From assembly GCA_026417035.1 (NCBI GenBank), contig JAOAEA010000005.1, forward strand, positions 41,622 to 105,621: a DNA stretch of 64,000 nt, given 5' to 3'. Made by a program: the position numbers and the translations under genes. The notes beneath the pieces are model-generated. The model saw nothing but the letters and a program-made list of their open reading frames with translations, ran no database searches and was not told the origin of the DNA. How positions within the stretch are numbered: position 1 is the first letter of the stretch; each line of letters opens with the position of its first letter. This stretch comes from Burkholderiales bacterium (lineage in GTDB: Bacteria; Pseudomonadota; Gammaproteobacteria; Burkholderiales; SG8-39). Positions 17,043-25,730 of this stretch are shown one piece after another.

Positions 17043-18668
17043 ATGGCCTACACCGCACATGTGGACACGTTCGCGCGCGACAACCTGCCGCCGCGCGAGC
17101 TCTGGCCCGAGTTCCTCTTCGAGCGGCCCGAGGTGCGCTACCCGGAGCGCGTCAACTGCGCCGCCGAGCTCCTCGACGCGGCGGTCGCGCGCGGCTGGGG
17201 CGGCCGCACCGCGATCCGCGCCGCCGACGGAGAGTGCACCTACCTGCAGCTCATGGCGCAGGCGAACCGCATCGCCGCGGTGCTCGTCGAGGACCTGGGC
17301 CTCGTGCCCGGCAACCGCGTCCTGCTGCGCGGGCCGAACAATCCGATGATGGCCGCCTGCTGGCTCGGCGTGGTCAAGGCGGGCGGCATCGCGGTGGCGA
17401 CCATGCCGCTCCTGCGCGCGAAGGAGCTCACCGACATCGTCACCAAGGCGGAAGTGACCCACGCCCTCTGCGACCGGCGGCTCGCCGCGGACCTCGAGGC
17501 GGCGCTGCCCGCGTGCCCGACGCTGAAGACGGTCCGCTACTGGTACGACGACGGGCGCGACGCGCTCGATACGCTCGCGGCGGCGAAGTCCGGCGAGTTC
17601 GCGAACTGCCCGACGGCGCGCGACGACGTGGCGCTCATCGCCTTCACCTCGGGCACGACCGGCAAGCCGAAGGGCACGGTGCACTTCCATCGCGACGTGC
17701 TCGCGATGTGCGACCTCTTCCCGCGCTCGTGCCTGCGCGTCGCCGCCGACGACGTGTTCTGCGGCACGCCGCCGCTCGCCTTCACTTTCGGGCTGGGCGG
17801 GATGCTCTGCTTCCCGCTGCGCGCCGGCGCCTCGACGGTGCTCGTCGAGCGGCTCACGCCGGAGAAGCTCCTCGAGACCATCGAAGCGTTCCGCGCGACC
17901 GTCTGCATCACCGCGCCCACGTTCTACCGTCAGATGGCCGCGATCGCGGGGCGCTACGACCTCTCGAGCCTCACGCGCTGCGTCTCCGCGGGCGAGGCGC
18001 TGCCCGACGCGACGCGCCAGGCGTTCAAGGCGGCGACCGGCATCGAGATCATCGACGGCATCGGCTCGACCGAGATGATCCACATCTTCATCTCGCACAC
18101 GCCCGAGACCGTGCGGCGCGGCGCGACCGGCTACGCGGTGCCGGGTTATCGCGCCACCGTCCTCGACGAAGCGGGCAACCCCTGCCCGCCCGGGGTCGTC
18201 GGCCGGCTCGCCGTCAAGGGCCCGACCGGCTGCCGCTACCTCGCCGACGAGCGGCAGAGGAACTACGTGCAGAACGGGTGGAACGTCACCGGCGATGCCT
18301 ACCTGATGGACGCCGACGGCTACTTCCACTACCAGGCGCGCACCGACGACATGATCATCTCCGCGGGCTACAACATCGCCGGCCCGGAGGTCGAGGGGGC
18401 GCTGCTCGCTCACGAGGCGGTCGCCGAGTGCGGCGTGGTCGCGGCGCCCGACGAGGAGCGCGGGCAGATCCCGAAGGCCTACGTCGTGCTGAAGCCCGGT
18501 TACCGGGGCGACGCCGCGCTGGTGAAGTCGCTGCAGGACTTCGTGAAGGCGACGATCGCGCCCTACAAGTACCCGCGCGCGATCGAGTTCGTCGATGCGC
18601 TGCCCCGCACCGAGACCGGGAAGCTGCAGCGGTTCAAGCTGCGCGAGATGGCGCGCGGGCCGGGCTGA
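17043..18668 (+). CDS. Aryl-CoA ligase (benzoate/2-aminobenzoate-CoA ligase family)
   Basis: 541-aa ANL-superfamily acid:CoA ligase. The P-loop is 'AFTSGTTGKPKGTVHFHRD' near residue 205. Other motifs are 'GIGSTEMIHIFISH' (A5), 'GWNVTGDAYLMDADGYF' with 'ARTDDMIISAGYNIAGPEVE' (A7/A8 hinge), and the C-terminal catalytic Lys in 'LPRTETGKLQRFKLRE'. The 'MAYTAHVDTFARDNLPPRELWP' N terminus resembles 2-aminobenzoate/benzoate-CoA ligases. It would activate an aromatic carboxylic acid as CoA thioester, supplying the fused hydroxylase encoded at 21010-23358. AGGTGA stands 6 nt before the ATG as ribosome binding site. Confidence 0.9.
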   Translation: MAYTAHVDTFARDNLPPRELWPEFLFERPEVRYPERVNCAAELLDAAVARGWGGRTAIRAADGECTYLQLMAQANRIAAVLVEDLGLVPGNRVLLRGPNNPMMAACWLGVVKAGGIAVATMPLLRAKELTDIVTKAEVTHALCDRRLAADLEAALPACPTLKTVRYWYDDGRDALDTLAAAKSGEFANCPTARDDVALIAFTSGTTGKPKGTVHFHRDVLAMCDLFPRSCLRVAADDVFCGTPPLAFTFGLGGMLCFPLRAGASTVLVERLTPEKLLETIEAFRATVCITAPTFYRQMAAIAGRYDLSSLTRCVSAGEALPDATRQAFKAATGIEIIDGIGSTEMIHIFISHTPETVRRGATGYAVPGYRATVLDEAGNPCPPGVVGRLAVKGPTGCRYLADERQRNYVQNGWNVTGDAYLMDADGYFHYQARTDDMIISAGYNIAGPEVEGALLAHEAVAECGVVAAPDEERGQIPKAYVVLKPGYRGDAALVKSLQDFVKATIAPYKYPRAIEFVDALPRTETGKLQRFKLREMARGPG

Positions 18669-18715
18669 CCCTCGGCGGCGATCGCGCGCGCACGCCGGAA
18701 CCCGGTCGGCCCGCG

Positions 18716-18939
18716 GTTCGCGCTCACCGCTCCCGCTTGAGGAGCCTTAGCACCCCGCTGCTCACCACGACCTCGCCGTTGCGCGCGAACGCCTCGTGGT
18801 TTGCGGCAACAAGGGAGCTACGCCCCCTTGTAGATCCCCCGAGTCAGGGAGCCGTTCGCGCTCACCGCTCCCGCTTGAGGAGCCGCAGCACGCCGCTGCT
18901 CACCACGACCTCGCCGTTCCGCGCGAACGCCTCGTGGTT
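18716..18939. repeat. Duplicated 86-bp tail of the malonyl-CoA decarboxylase gene
   Basis: 18716-18801 is repeated at 18854-18939 with about four substitutions in 86 bp (offset 138 bp). The second copy contains the stop codon and last 26 codons of the malonyl-CoA decarboxylase gene, so the first is a decayed fragment of that gene end. The 52 bp between the copies include the perfect 7-bp inverted repeat ACAAGGG / CCCTTGT at 18809-18831, which could act as a hairpin at the mcd 3' end but lacks a clear T tract. Confidence 0.85.
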
Positions 18940-20280
18940 GGTTTCGATGTCTTCCGGCTTGTACAGGTAGTTCACCATCACGCCGGCGGACTGGCGCAAC
19001 CCGCGCGGCGAGGTGTCGGCCATCCAGTTCACGCGCTCCAGGCGCGCGCCGTTGCCGAGGTGGAAGCGCGCCACCGAGTCGAGCGGCCGGCCGGCCTCCT
19101 TCTCGACGACGAGATAGCGCGCGGCGAGGCGCGTGAGCGCGGGCTCGAGCGCGTCGCGGAGCTCGGGGCGCTCGTGCCACTCGGGCGCGGCGAGGAGCGC
19201 GCGCAGCGCCTCGAACGGGTCCCGGTCGCCCGCAGCCGCGGCGAGCCGCTCGCGCTCGGGGCGGGTGAAGAGCGTCTCGTCGCGGATGGTCAGGCGGGCG
19301 TCGAGCCAGCGGCGGAAGCCGGGCAGCGGCGAGAGCGTCGCGAACTGCCGCAGGCGCGGCAGCTCGCTGCGCAGCTGCTCGACCACCCGCTTGATCAGGA
19401 ACCCGCCGAACGAGACGCCGCGCAGGCCGGCCTGCGTGTTCGAGATCGAATAGAACACCGCGGTCGTGGCCTGCTCCGGGTCGCCGGGAGGCGCGGACTC
19501 GTCGAGCAGCGCCTGGACGTCGGTGGCGAGCCCCTTGACGAGGGCGACCTCGACGAACACGAGGGGCTCCTCGGGCATGCGCGGGTGGAAGAACGCGTAG
19601 CAGCGCCGGTCGGAATCGAGCCGGTGCCGCAGGTCGCTCCACGAGCGGATCTCGTGCACCGCCTCGTAATGGATGAGCCTTTCGAGCAGCGCCGCCGGCG
19701 AGTTCCACGAGATGCGGCGCAGCTCGAGGAAGCCGACGTCGAACCAGCTGCCGAAGAGCGAGTAGAGCTCGTCGTCGAGCCACTCGAGCTCGGGGAGCTC
19801 CGGCCGGTAGCGCAGCACGTCGGCGCGCAGGTCCACCAGGAACTTGACGCCGTCGGGCAGCAGGTTGAACTGCTTCATGATCTTGATGCGCGGCGAGCCG
19901 AGGGCGAGGCGCAGGGCCTGCTCGGCGCGCCGGCGCCCCGCTTCGTCGTCCTCCGACAGGTAGGCCTGGATCGCGCGGTTCACGCCGGTCTCGTCGGGGC
20001 CGAACTCGGTCGCGAGCAAAGACAGGAAATCCTGCCGGCCGTCGTCGTCGAGCGCGCGGTATTGGTGGGCGAGCGACACCACCCGTTGGCGGGCCGACAC
20101 CTCGCCGCCGATCCCCGCGAGCACCTCGCGGAGCGTCGCCCGCAGCCGCGGGATGTCCGCCGAGGACCGGGGCCGCTCGGCGCCGGTCATCCGCGCCGCC
20201 CGGAACCAGCGAAGGAGCGAGCGCACGGTGCCACCGCGCGGGGCGTTCGCGCTCTGCACGGACGGGACAGGCTCGCTCAT
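18862..20280 (-). CDS. mcd: Malonyl-CoA decarboxylase
   Basis: 472-aa malonyl-CoA decarboxylase (malonyl-CoA to acetyl-CoA + CO2), GNAT-fold family. Recognisable blocks are the helical N-terminal domain ('ARQRVVSLAHQYRALDDDGRQDFLSLL'), 'NLLPDGVKFLVDLRADVL', 'WDVGF'-like 'SWFDVGFLELRRISWNSPAALLERLIHYEAVHEI', 'RRCYAFFHPRMPEEPLVFVEVALVKGLA', 'AVFYSISNTQAGLRGVSFGGFLIKRVV' and 'ARFHLGNGARLERVNWMAD' with the conserved His near the catalytic region. The start is the ATG at 20278-20280. It is convergent with the aryl-CoA ligase. The cellular role (malonate use or malonyl-CoA removal) is not shown. Confidence 0.92.
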   Translation of the reverse strand: MSEPVPSVQSANAPRGGTVRSLLRWFRAARMTGAERPRSSADIPRLRATLREVLAGIGGEVSARQRVVSLAHQYRALDDDGRQDFLSLLATEFGPDETGVNRAIQAYLSEDDEAGRRRAEQALRLALGSPRIKIMKQFNLLPDGVKFLVDLRADVLRYRPELPELEWLDDELYSLFGSWFDVGFLELRRISWNSPAALLERLIHYEAVHEIRSWSDLRHRLDSDRRCYAFFHPRMPEEPLVFVEVALVKGLATDVQALLDESAPPGDPEQATTAVFYSISNTQAGLRGVSFGGFLIKRVVEQLRSELPRLRQFATLSPLPGFRRWLDARLTIRDETLFTRPERERLAAAAGDRDPFEALRALLAAPEWHERPELRDALEPALTRLAARYLVVEKEAGRPLDSVARFHLGNGARLERVNWMADTSPRGLRQSAGVMVNYLYKPEDIETNHEAFARNGEVVVSSGVLRLLKRER

Positions 20281-20410
20281 CGGGCGGCTTGCGGGAAAGT
20301 GTTCCTGCCGTCGCCCGAAGCAAGCGGCCTGCCCGCTGCAGGCATCGCTTCCGGGGGCGCGCGCCCGATAACGCGCGCCGCGTGAAACTTGCCCGCCCGC
20401 GGCCCGCCGG

Positions 20411-20912
20411 TCAGCCGATCTCGCCGCCCGCGGAGTGGTAGCGGCCGCCCCAGAAAACGAGTGGCCGATCCTTCGCCCCGTGGTCGAGGGCCTCGACGCG
20501 GCCGACGAGGATCGCGTGGTCGCCGCCGTCGTGGCTTGCGTGGGCCGCGGCACTGGATGTGCGCGATCACGCCGGCAAGGAGGGGGATGCCGCCGAGCCC
20601 CGGCCGGGTCGGCACCCCGGCGAAGGGGTCAGGGTCGCGAGAGGCGAACCGCCGCGAGAGCTCCACCTGGTCCTCGGCGAGCACGTTGACCGCGAAGCGC
20701 TCGGCCCGGTCGAAGATGGCGAGTTTCGGCGAGCGGACGTTGAGCGCCCAGAGGACGAGCGGCGGCTCGAGCGAGAGGGAGGCGAACGAATTGACCGTGA
20801 TGCCGACCGGCTCGCCACCCGGCGCGAGCGTGGTGACGACGGTCACGCCCGTCGGGAAAGCGCCGAGGACGCGGCGGTACCGCCGGAGGTCGAAGCCGTG
20901 CGGGGCGTTCAT
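20411..20912 (-). pseudogene. Flavin reductase family protein, single-base frameshift
   Basis: The first ~120 codons from the ATG at 20910-20912 encode a typical flavin reductase domain (FMN-binding split barrel): 'GAFPTGVTVVTTLAPGGEPVGITVNSFASLSLEPPLVLWAL', 'FAVNVLAEDQ', 'LSRRFAS'. At about 20543-20550 the frame is lost. Removing one G there restores 'QCRAHASHDGGDHAILVGRV' followed by 'LVFWGGRYHSAGGEIG' and a stop at 20411, giving a normal 166-aa protein with the conserved His/Gly-Gly-Asp-His motif. As read, the product has an Arg/Pro-rich tail running to 20277. It is either a sequencing or assembly error or a recent inactivation. It lies between mcd and the fused aryl-CoA hydroxylase gene. 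Confidence 0.85.
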
Positions 20913-21009
20913 CCGCCCGGCCCTTCGCGTCCCACCCGCCCCGCCTGCCGTCCGGCCACCCCGTCGCTCCGCGCACTGCCGCGAACGCCGCGGCCACGAG
21001 GGCGGGAGT

Positions 21010-23358
21010 TTACGCCGCCGCCCTCGCCCCGGCGACTTCGGGCCGCGGCGGGCGGGGCTGCGCCGCCTTCCGGGCCGCCTCCTCCTTCGCCCGCTGGGCG
21101 AGCACGTACGCCTGCTCCGCGCCGGAGAGGTATTGCTTCGGCCAGCCGACGTCGCGGTAGCCGTATTGGGCGGCGGCGTGCAGGGTGAAGTACGGGTCGG
21201 CGAGGTGCGGCCGCGCGAGCGCGGCGAGGTCCGCGCGGCCCGAGGCGATGATGGTGTTCACCTGGTCGGCGCTGGTGATCGCCCCGACCGCCATGGTCGC
21301 GATGCCGGCCTCGTTGCGGATCTGCTCGGCGAACACCACCTGGTACATGCGGCCGTAGACCGGCTTCGACGCCGGGTCGGTCTGGCCCGTGGAGACGTCG
21401 ATCAGGTCGCAGCCGTGCGCCTTGAACGCCTGCGCGATCGCGACCGAGTCCTCGCCGGTGAGGCCTCCGGGGATCCAGTCGGTGGCCGAGATCCGCACCG
21501 ACATCGGCTTCGCTTCCGGCCAGACGGCGCGGCACGCGTCGAAGACTTCGAGCGGGAAGCGCAGCCGGTTCTCGAGCGCCCCCCCGTACTCGTCCGCGCG
21601 CCGGTTGGTGACCGGCGAGATGAAGCTCGCGAGCAGGTAGCCGTGGGCCATGTGGAGCTCCAGCATGTCGAACCCGCACTCCACGCCCATTTCGGTGGCG
21701 CGCACGAACTGCGCCTTCACCCGGTCCATGTCCGCGCGGGTCATCGCGCGCGGCACCTGCGAGACGCCGGCGTGGTAGGGCAGCGGCGAGGGCGCGAGGA
21801 TCGGCCAGTTGCCGCTCTTGAGCGGCATGTCCATCGCCTCCCACAGGAGCTGGGTCGAGCCCTTGCGCCCGGCGTGCCCGAGCTGCAGCGCGATCTTCGC
21901 GTCCGAGCGACCGTGCACGAACTCGACGATGCGCTTCCAGGCGAGGACGTGCTCGGCCTTGTACAGGCCGGCGCAGCCGGGCGTGATGCGCGCGTCCGGC
22001 GCGACGCAGGTCATCTCGGTGAACACGAGGCCCGCGCCGCCGAGCGCGCGCGACCCGTAGTGGACGAGGTGCCAGTCGTCGGGCGTGCCGTCGGTCGCCG
22101 AGTACTGGCACATCGGGCTCACCACGACGCGGTTGCGCACCGTCATCCCGCGCAGCGTGAACGGCGAGAACATCGGCGGCGGCGGCGCGAAGTCCTTCGG
22201 CAGCCGCACCCGTTCGGCCGCCGCCACCCGGCGCGTCCACCAGCGATCGACCTCGTCGACGAGCCGGGCGTCGCGCAGGCGCAGGTTGTCGTAAGTGATC
22301 TGCTTCGAGCGCGACATCAGCGCGAAGTTGAACTGCACCGGCTCCATGTGCCAGAAGCGGCGCACGTTCTCGAAGAAGACGAGGCTGGTGTTCGCGGAGT
22401 GCTGGATGCGCTCGGCCTCCGGGCGGCGCTCGACCTCGTACTCGGCGAGCGCGCGTCGCGGGTTGCGGACGTGGCGCATGAGCGCGCCGTGCAGCGCGAT
22501 CGCGTCCTCCATCGCGAGCTTGGTGCCCGAGCCGATCGACCAGTGCGCGCTGTGGGCGGCGTCGCCGAGCAGCACCACGTTGTCGTGATGCCAGGTCGCG
22601 CAGCGCACCACCGGGAACTGGCGCCAGAAGGAGCGGTTGGTGAGCACCTTGCCCCCGCCCAGCTCGCTCGCGAAGAGCTTCTCGACGTAGGTCGCGGTGG
22701 CGCGCTCGTCCTCGACGCCGAGACGGGCGGCGAGGAACGCGTCGTTGGTCGTCTCCACGACGAGGGTGCACTCGCCCGGCGCGTACATGTAGGCGTGCAG
22801 GTTCCAGATGCCGTGCTCGTTCTCCCGGAAGCTGTAGGTGAACCCCGGGAGCGTCATGCGCGCGCCGAGCCACACGAACCGGTTGGGGCGCATCTCCACG
22901 GTGGGCCGCAGGTGCGCGGCGAGCGCCTCGCGCACGCGGCTGTTGATGCCGTCGGCGGCGACGACGAGGTCCGCCCCGCGGTGCGCGTCGAGCCCCGCAT
23001 CCTCGACGCCGTAGCGCACGGCGACGCCGAGGTCGGCCGCGCGCCGCTGCAGGATGCCGAGCAGCGCCAGCCGGCGGATGCCGGAGAAGCCGTGCCCCGA
23101 GGACTTGACGACCTCGCCCCGGTACCAGACGTAGATGTCGTCCCAGTAGGCGAACGCCGCGGCGATGTCGCGGTAGGAGGGCTCGTCGGCCGCCTTCAGG
23201 TTGGCGAGCGTCTCGTCGGAGAGCACGATGCCGAAGCCGAACGTGTCGTCCGGGCGGTTGCGCTCGACCACCGAGACCGCCGCGTCGGGCAGGCTCTTCT
23301 TGGCGAGGATGGCGAAGTAGAGGCCGGCGGGGCCGCCGCCGATGACGTCGATGCGCAT
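21010..23358 (-). CDS. Bifunctional salicylyl-CoA 5-hydroxylase / 2-aminobenzoyl-CoA monooxygenase-reductase-like fusion
   Basis: 782-aa two-domain flavoprotein. Residues 1-390 form an FAD aromatic hydroxylase domain: '[15 protein letters not shown]', '[15 protein letters not shown]', and '[27 protein letters not shown]'. Residues ~398-760 form an Old Yellow Enzyme-type FMN oxidoreductase domain: '[25 protein letters not shown]', '[11 protein letters not shown]', '[25 protein letters not shown]', '[11 protein letters not shown]'. This fusion is the architecture of 2-aminobenzoyl-CoA monooxygenase/reductase of Azoarcus and of enzymes annotated as salicylyl-CoA 5-hydroxylase/oxidoreductase, which dearomatise aryl-CoA substrates. 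ATG at 23356-23358. A perfect palindrome lies 56 bp upstream. Confidence 0.9.
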   Translation of the reverse strand: MRIDVIGGGPAGLYFAILAKKSLPDAAVSVVERNRPDDTFGFGIVLSDETLANLKAADEPSYRDIAAAFAYWDDIYVWYRGEVVKSSGHGFSGIRRLALLGILQRRAADLGVAVRYGVEDAGLDAHRGADLVVAADGINSRVREALAAHLRPTVEMRPNRFVWLGARMTLPGFTYSFRENEHGIWNLHAYMYAPGECTLVVETTNDAFLAARLGVEDERATATYVEKLFASELGGGKVLTNRSFWRQFPVVRCATWHHDNVVLLGDAAHSAHWSIGSGTKLAMEDAIALHGALMRHVRNPRRALAEYEVERRPEAERIQHSANTSLVFFENVRRFWHMEPVQFNFALMSRSKQITYDNLRLRDARLVDEVDRWWTRRVAAAERVRLPKDFAPPPPMFSPFTLRGMTVRNRVVVSPMCQYSATDGTPDDWHLVHYGSRALGGAGLVFTEMTCVAPDARITPGCAGLYKAEHVLAWKRIVEFVHGRSDAKIALQLGHAGRKGSTQLLWEAMDMPLKSGNWPILAPSPLPYHAGVSQVPRAMTRADMDRVKAQFVRATEMGVECGFDMLELHMAHGYLLASFISPVTNRRADEYGGALENRLRFPLEVFDACRAVWPEAKPMSVRISATDWIPGGLTGEDSVAIAQAFKAHGCDLIDVSTGQTDPASKPVYGRMYQVVFAEQIRNEAGIATMAVGAITSADQVNTIIASGRADLAALARPHLADPYFTLHAAAQYGYRDVGWPKQYLSGAEQAYVLAQRAKEEAARKAAQPRPPRPEVAGARAAA

Positions 23359-23413
23359 GGGCAAACTCCACGGTCCGGGTGGGGCCCTGGCATTCTACGC
23401 CGGCCGATGTGTC

Positions 23414-23434
23414 AGGTGTCAACTATTGACACCT
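23414..23434. promoter_or_regulatory. Perfect 21-bp palindromic operator upstream of the fused hydroxylase
   Basis: AGGTGTCAA-CTA-TTGACACCT is a perfect inverted repeat with 9-bp arms, in the 177-bp divergent region between the fused hydroxylase gene (minus) and the GlcD-like oxidase (plus). Read on the minus strand it contains a TTGACA -35 hexamer, with TAGAAT at 23392-23397 as a possible -10 (19-bp spacing). A dimeric repressor site is likely. The sequence differs from the palindromes in front of marR, so a different regulator may bind. Confidence 0.72.
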
Positions 23435-23535
23435 AAAATATTTGGTCGGGCGCCGGGGCCTGAGCGCGCGGCCGGCCGCGCGCGCGGCCGGGTGTAGACT
23501 TCGCCGCCACCCCGGCCGGCAGCACCCTCGCAACG

Positions 23536-24975
23536 ATGAACCCGCCGCACGACGGATTCGCCCGCCGGCCCCTGCCGGCAGGGCTCGTCACCGCCCTCGG
23601 GGAACTGCTCGGCGACCGGTTCACCACCTCGCAGGCGGTCCGTGACCATCACGGGCGCGACGAGTCGGCGTTCCCGCCCGCGCCGCCCGACGCCGTCGCG
23701 TTCCCGGAATCGACCGCCGAGGTCGCGGAGATCGTGAGGCGCTGCGCCGCGCACGGCGTGCCGATGATCCCCTTCGGCGCCGGCACGTCGCTCGAGGGCC
23801 ACGTGCTCGCGGTGCACGGCGGCGTCGCGATCGACCTCGCGCGCATGAACCGCGTCCTCGCGGTGCACCCGGACGATCTCGACGCCACGGTCGAGGCCGG
23901 CGTCACGCGGCTGGCGCTCAATGCCGCGCTGCGCGACTCGGGCCTGTTCTTCCCGATCGACCCGGGGGCCGACGCGACGCTGGGCGGCATGGCGGCGACG
24001 CGCGCCTCGGGCACGAACGCGGTCCGCTACGGGACCATGCGCGAGAACGTGCTCGCGCTCACGGTGGTGCTCGCGAGCGGCGAGGTCGTGCGCACCGGGA
24101 CGCGCGCCCGCAAGTCCGCGGCGGGCTACGACCTGACGCGGCTCTTCGTGGGCTCCGAGGGCACGCTCGGCATCATCACCGAGCTCACGGTGCGCCTGCA
24201 CCCGCAGCCCGAGGCCCTGGCGGCCGCGGTCTGCCGGTTTCCCTCGGTGCGCGCCGCGGTCGAGACCGTGATCCGCACGATCCAGCTCGGCATCCCGGTC
24301 GCGCGCTGCGAGCTCCTCGACGCGGCCACCATCGGCGCGATCAACCGCCACGCGAAGCTCGCGCTGGCGGAGGCGGCGACGGTGTTCTTCGAGTTCCACG
24401 GTTCGCCGGCGGCGGTGAAGGAGCAGGCCGAGACGGTCCAGGCGGTCGCGGCCGACGCGGGCGGCGCGGGCTTCGAGTGGGCCACGACGCCGGAGGCGCG
24501 CACCCGCCTGTGGACGGCGCGCCACCAGGCCTACTTCGCCTGCCTCGGCCTGCGTCCCAACTGCCGTGTCGTCTCGACCGACGTCTGCGTGCCGATCTCA
24601 CGGCTCGCCGATTGCATCGCGGCGACCGAGGAGGACGTCGCCGCGACCCGGGCGCGCATCGTGGCCCGCTCGCCTGCGGCGGGCCTGCCGGTGACGTTGC
24701 TCGGGCACATCGGCGACGGCAACTTCCACCTGGGCATCAACGTGGACACCGCCAATCCGGTCGAGGTCGAGGAAGCCGAGCGGCTGAACGAGCGCCTCGT
24801 GGCGCGTGCGATCGCCATGGGCGGCACCTCCACCGGCGAGCACGGGATCGGCCTCGGCAAGCTCGACTTCCTGGAAGCCGAGCACGGGAGCGCAGTGGCC
24901 GTGATGCGCGCGCTCAAGACGGCCCTGGACCCGCAAGGACTGTTGAACCCGGGGAAAGTCCTGCGCGCGACGTGA
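23536..24975 (+). CDS. FAD-linked oxidase, GlcD/D-lactate dehydrogenase-like
   Basis: 479-aa VAO-type flavoenzyme. The N-terminal PP-loop FAD domain contains 'MIPFGAGTSLEGHVLAVHGGVAIDLARMNRV', 'DPGADATLGGMAATRASGTNAVRYGTMRENVLALTVVLA' and 'SAAGYDLTRLFVGSEGTLGIITELTVRLHPQP'. The C-terminal cap has the metal/substrate-binding His residues in 'LLGHIGDGNFHLGIN' and 'STGEHGIGLGK', and ends 'DPQGLLNPGKVL'. Members oxidise D-2-hydroxyacids (D-lactate, glycolate, D-2-hydroxyglutarate). No GlcE/GlcF partners are adjacent, which favours a D-lactate dehydrogenase (cytochrome)-type single-subunit enzyme. It diverges from the fused hydroxylase gene. Confidence 0.88.
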   Translation: MNPPHDGFARRPLPAGLVTALGELLGDRFTTSQAVRDHHGRDESAFPPAPPDAVAFPESTAEVAEIVRRCAAHGVPMIPFGAGTSLEGHVLAVHGGVAIDLARMNRVLAVHPDDLDATVEAGVTRLALNAALRDSGLFFPIDPGADATLGGMAATRASGTNAVRYGTMRENVLALTVVLASGEVVRTGTRARKSAAGYDLTRLFVGSEGTLGIITELTVRLHPQPEALAAAVCRFPSVRAAVETVIRTIQLGIPVARCELLDAATIGAINRHAKLALAEAATVFFEFHGSPAAVKEQAETVQAVAADAGGAGFEWATTPEARTRLWTARHQAYFACLGLRPNCRVVSTDVCVPISRLADCIAATEEDVAATRARIVARSPAAGLPVTLLGHIGDGNFHLGINVDTANPVEVEEAERLNERLVARAIAMGGTSTGEHGIGLGKLDFLEAEHGSAVAVMRALKTALDPQGLLNPGKVLRAT

Positions 24976-25111
24976 CCGCGGCGCTCGAGCGTGCGCAGCG
25001 ACGGCCTGTTTCCCACCTCGGGGGGCCCTCAATCGAATTCGTCAATGAAAGCATAAGCCATTGGTCGGGTTGGATTTTCGGGACGCTCGGCTCACCGCCT
25101 CGGCAGCATCA

Positions 25112-25166
25112 ATAGTTGACCGATTTGCTCGGCTACCTGTATAGTTGACGAAATCGCTCGACTTAT
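25112..25166 (+). promoter_or_regulatory. suf promoter with two IscR type-1-like boxes
   Basis: The -35 hexamer TTGACC (25116-25121) and the -10 hexamer TATAGT (25140-25145) are separated by 18 bp. Two boxes follow the E. coli IscR type-1 pattern ATASYYGACTRWWWYAGTCR: box 1 at 25112-25136 starts ATAGTTGACCGATTTGCTC and covers the -35. Box 2 at 25141-25166 starts ATAGTTGACGAAATCGCTC and covers the -10 and the start-point region. Both match at most positions. The layout predicts repression of the operon by [2Fe-2S]-IscR, a feedback known for isc operons. Binding is inferred. Confidence 0.82.
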
Positions 25167-25201
25167 CGGGCGCCCCGATCAACCCCCGGGAAGGACACGC
25201 C

Positions 25202-25687
25202 ATGCGACTCACCACTCGAGGCCGTTTCGCCGTCACCGCCGTCCTGGATCTCGCCATGCGCGCGGGCCAGGGGCCGGTCGCGCTGGCCGACATCAGCGCC
25301 CGCCAGAAGATCTCGCTCTCCTATCTCGAGCAGCTCTTCGGCAAGCTGCGCAAGAACAACCTGGTGAGCAGCGTCCGCGGGCCGGGCGGCGGCTACCTCC
25401 TCGCGCGGCCCGCCGAGAGCGTCTCGGTGGCCGACATCATCCTCGCGGTGGACGAGCCGATCGACGCCACCTCGTGCGGCGGCAAGGAGAACTGCCGTGA
25501 CGACGGCAAGTGCATCACCCACGACTTGTGGCAGGGGCTGAACGAGCACATCTTCGATTACCTGCGCGCGGTGAAGCTCTCGGAGCTCGTCGCGCAGCAG
25601 CGAAGCCGTCTCGCGGGACAGCCGGTCGTCGAGGTGCGCGACCTGCGCGGCGCGCGCAAGCCGACCGACGCGGCCCTGCCCGTCTGA
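25202..25687 (+). CDS. iscR: Fe-S cluster regulator IscR (Rrf2 family)
   Basis: 161-aa Rrf2-family winged-helix regulator. The HTH spans 'PVALADISARQKISLSYLEQLFGKLRKNNLVSSVRGPGGGYLLAR'. The [2Fe-2S]-ligating cysteines lie in 'SCGGKENCRDDGKC' (Cys-x6-Cys-x5-Cys), followed by the 'ITHDLWQGLNEHIFDYL' helix, as in E. coli IscR. It senses cluster status and controls Fe-S biogenesis genes. The start 'MRLTTRGRFAV' (ATG 25202) is the conserved one; GGAAGG precedes it. It is the first gene of the suf operon, preceded by two IscR-like boxes. Confidence 0.95.
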   Translation: MRLTTRGRFAVTAVLDLAMRAGQGPVALADISARQKISLSYLEQLFGKLRKNNLVSSVRGPGGGYLLARPAESVSVADIILAVDEPIDATSCGGKENCRDDGKCITHDLWQGLNEHIFDYLRAVKLSELVAQQRSRLAGQPVVEVRDLRGARKPTDAALPV

Positions 25688-25730
25688 GCCGGCGCCCGCG
25701 TCACGGACCCCAGCGGAAAGACTCGCACCC

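Noticed and set aside
20389..23436. 1015-codon plus-strand open frame opposite the fused hydroxylase
   Set aside because: Highly Arg/Ala/Val/Asp-rich, no recognisable fold, and fully overlaps a clear flavoprotein gene on the other strand.
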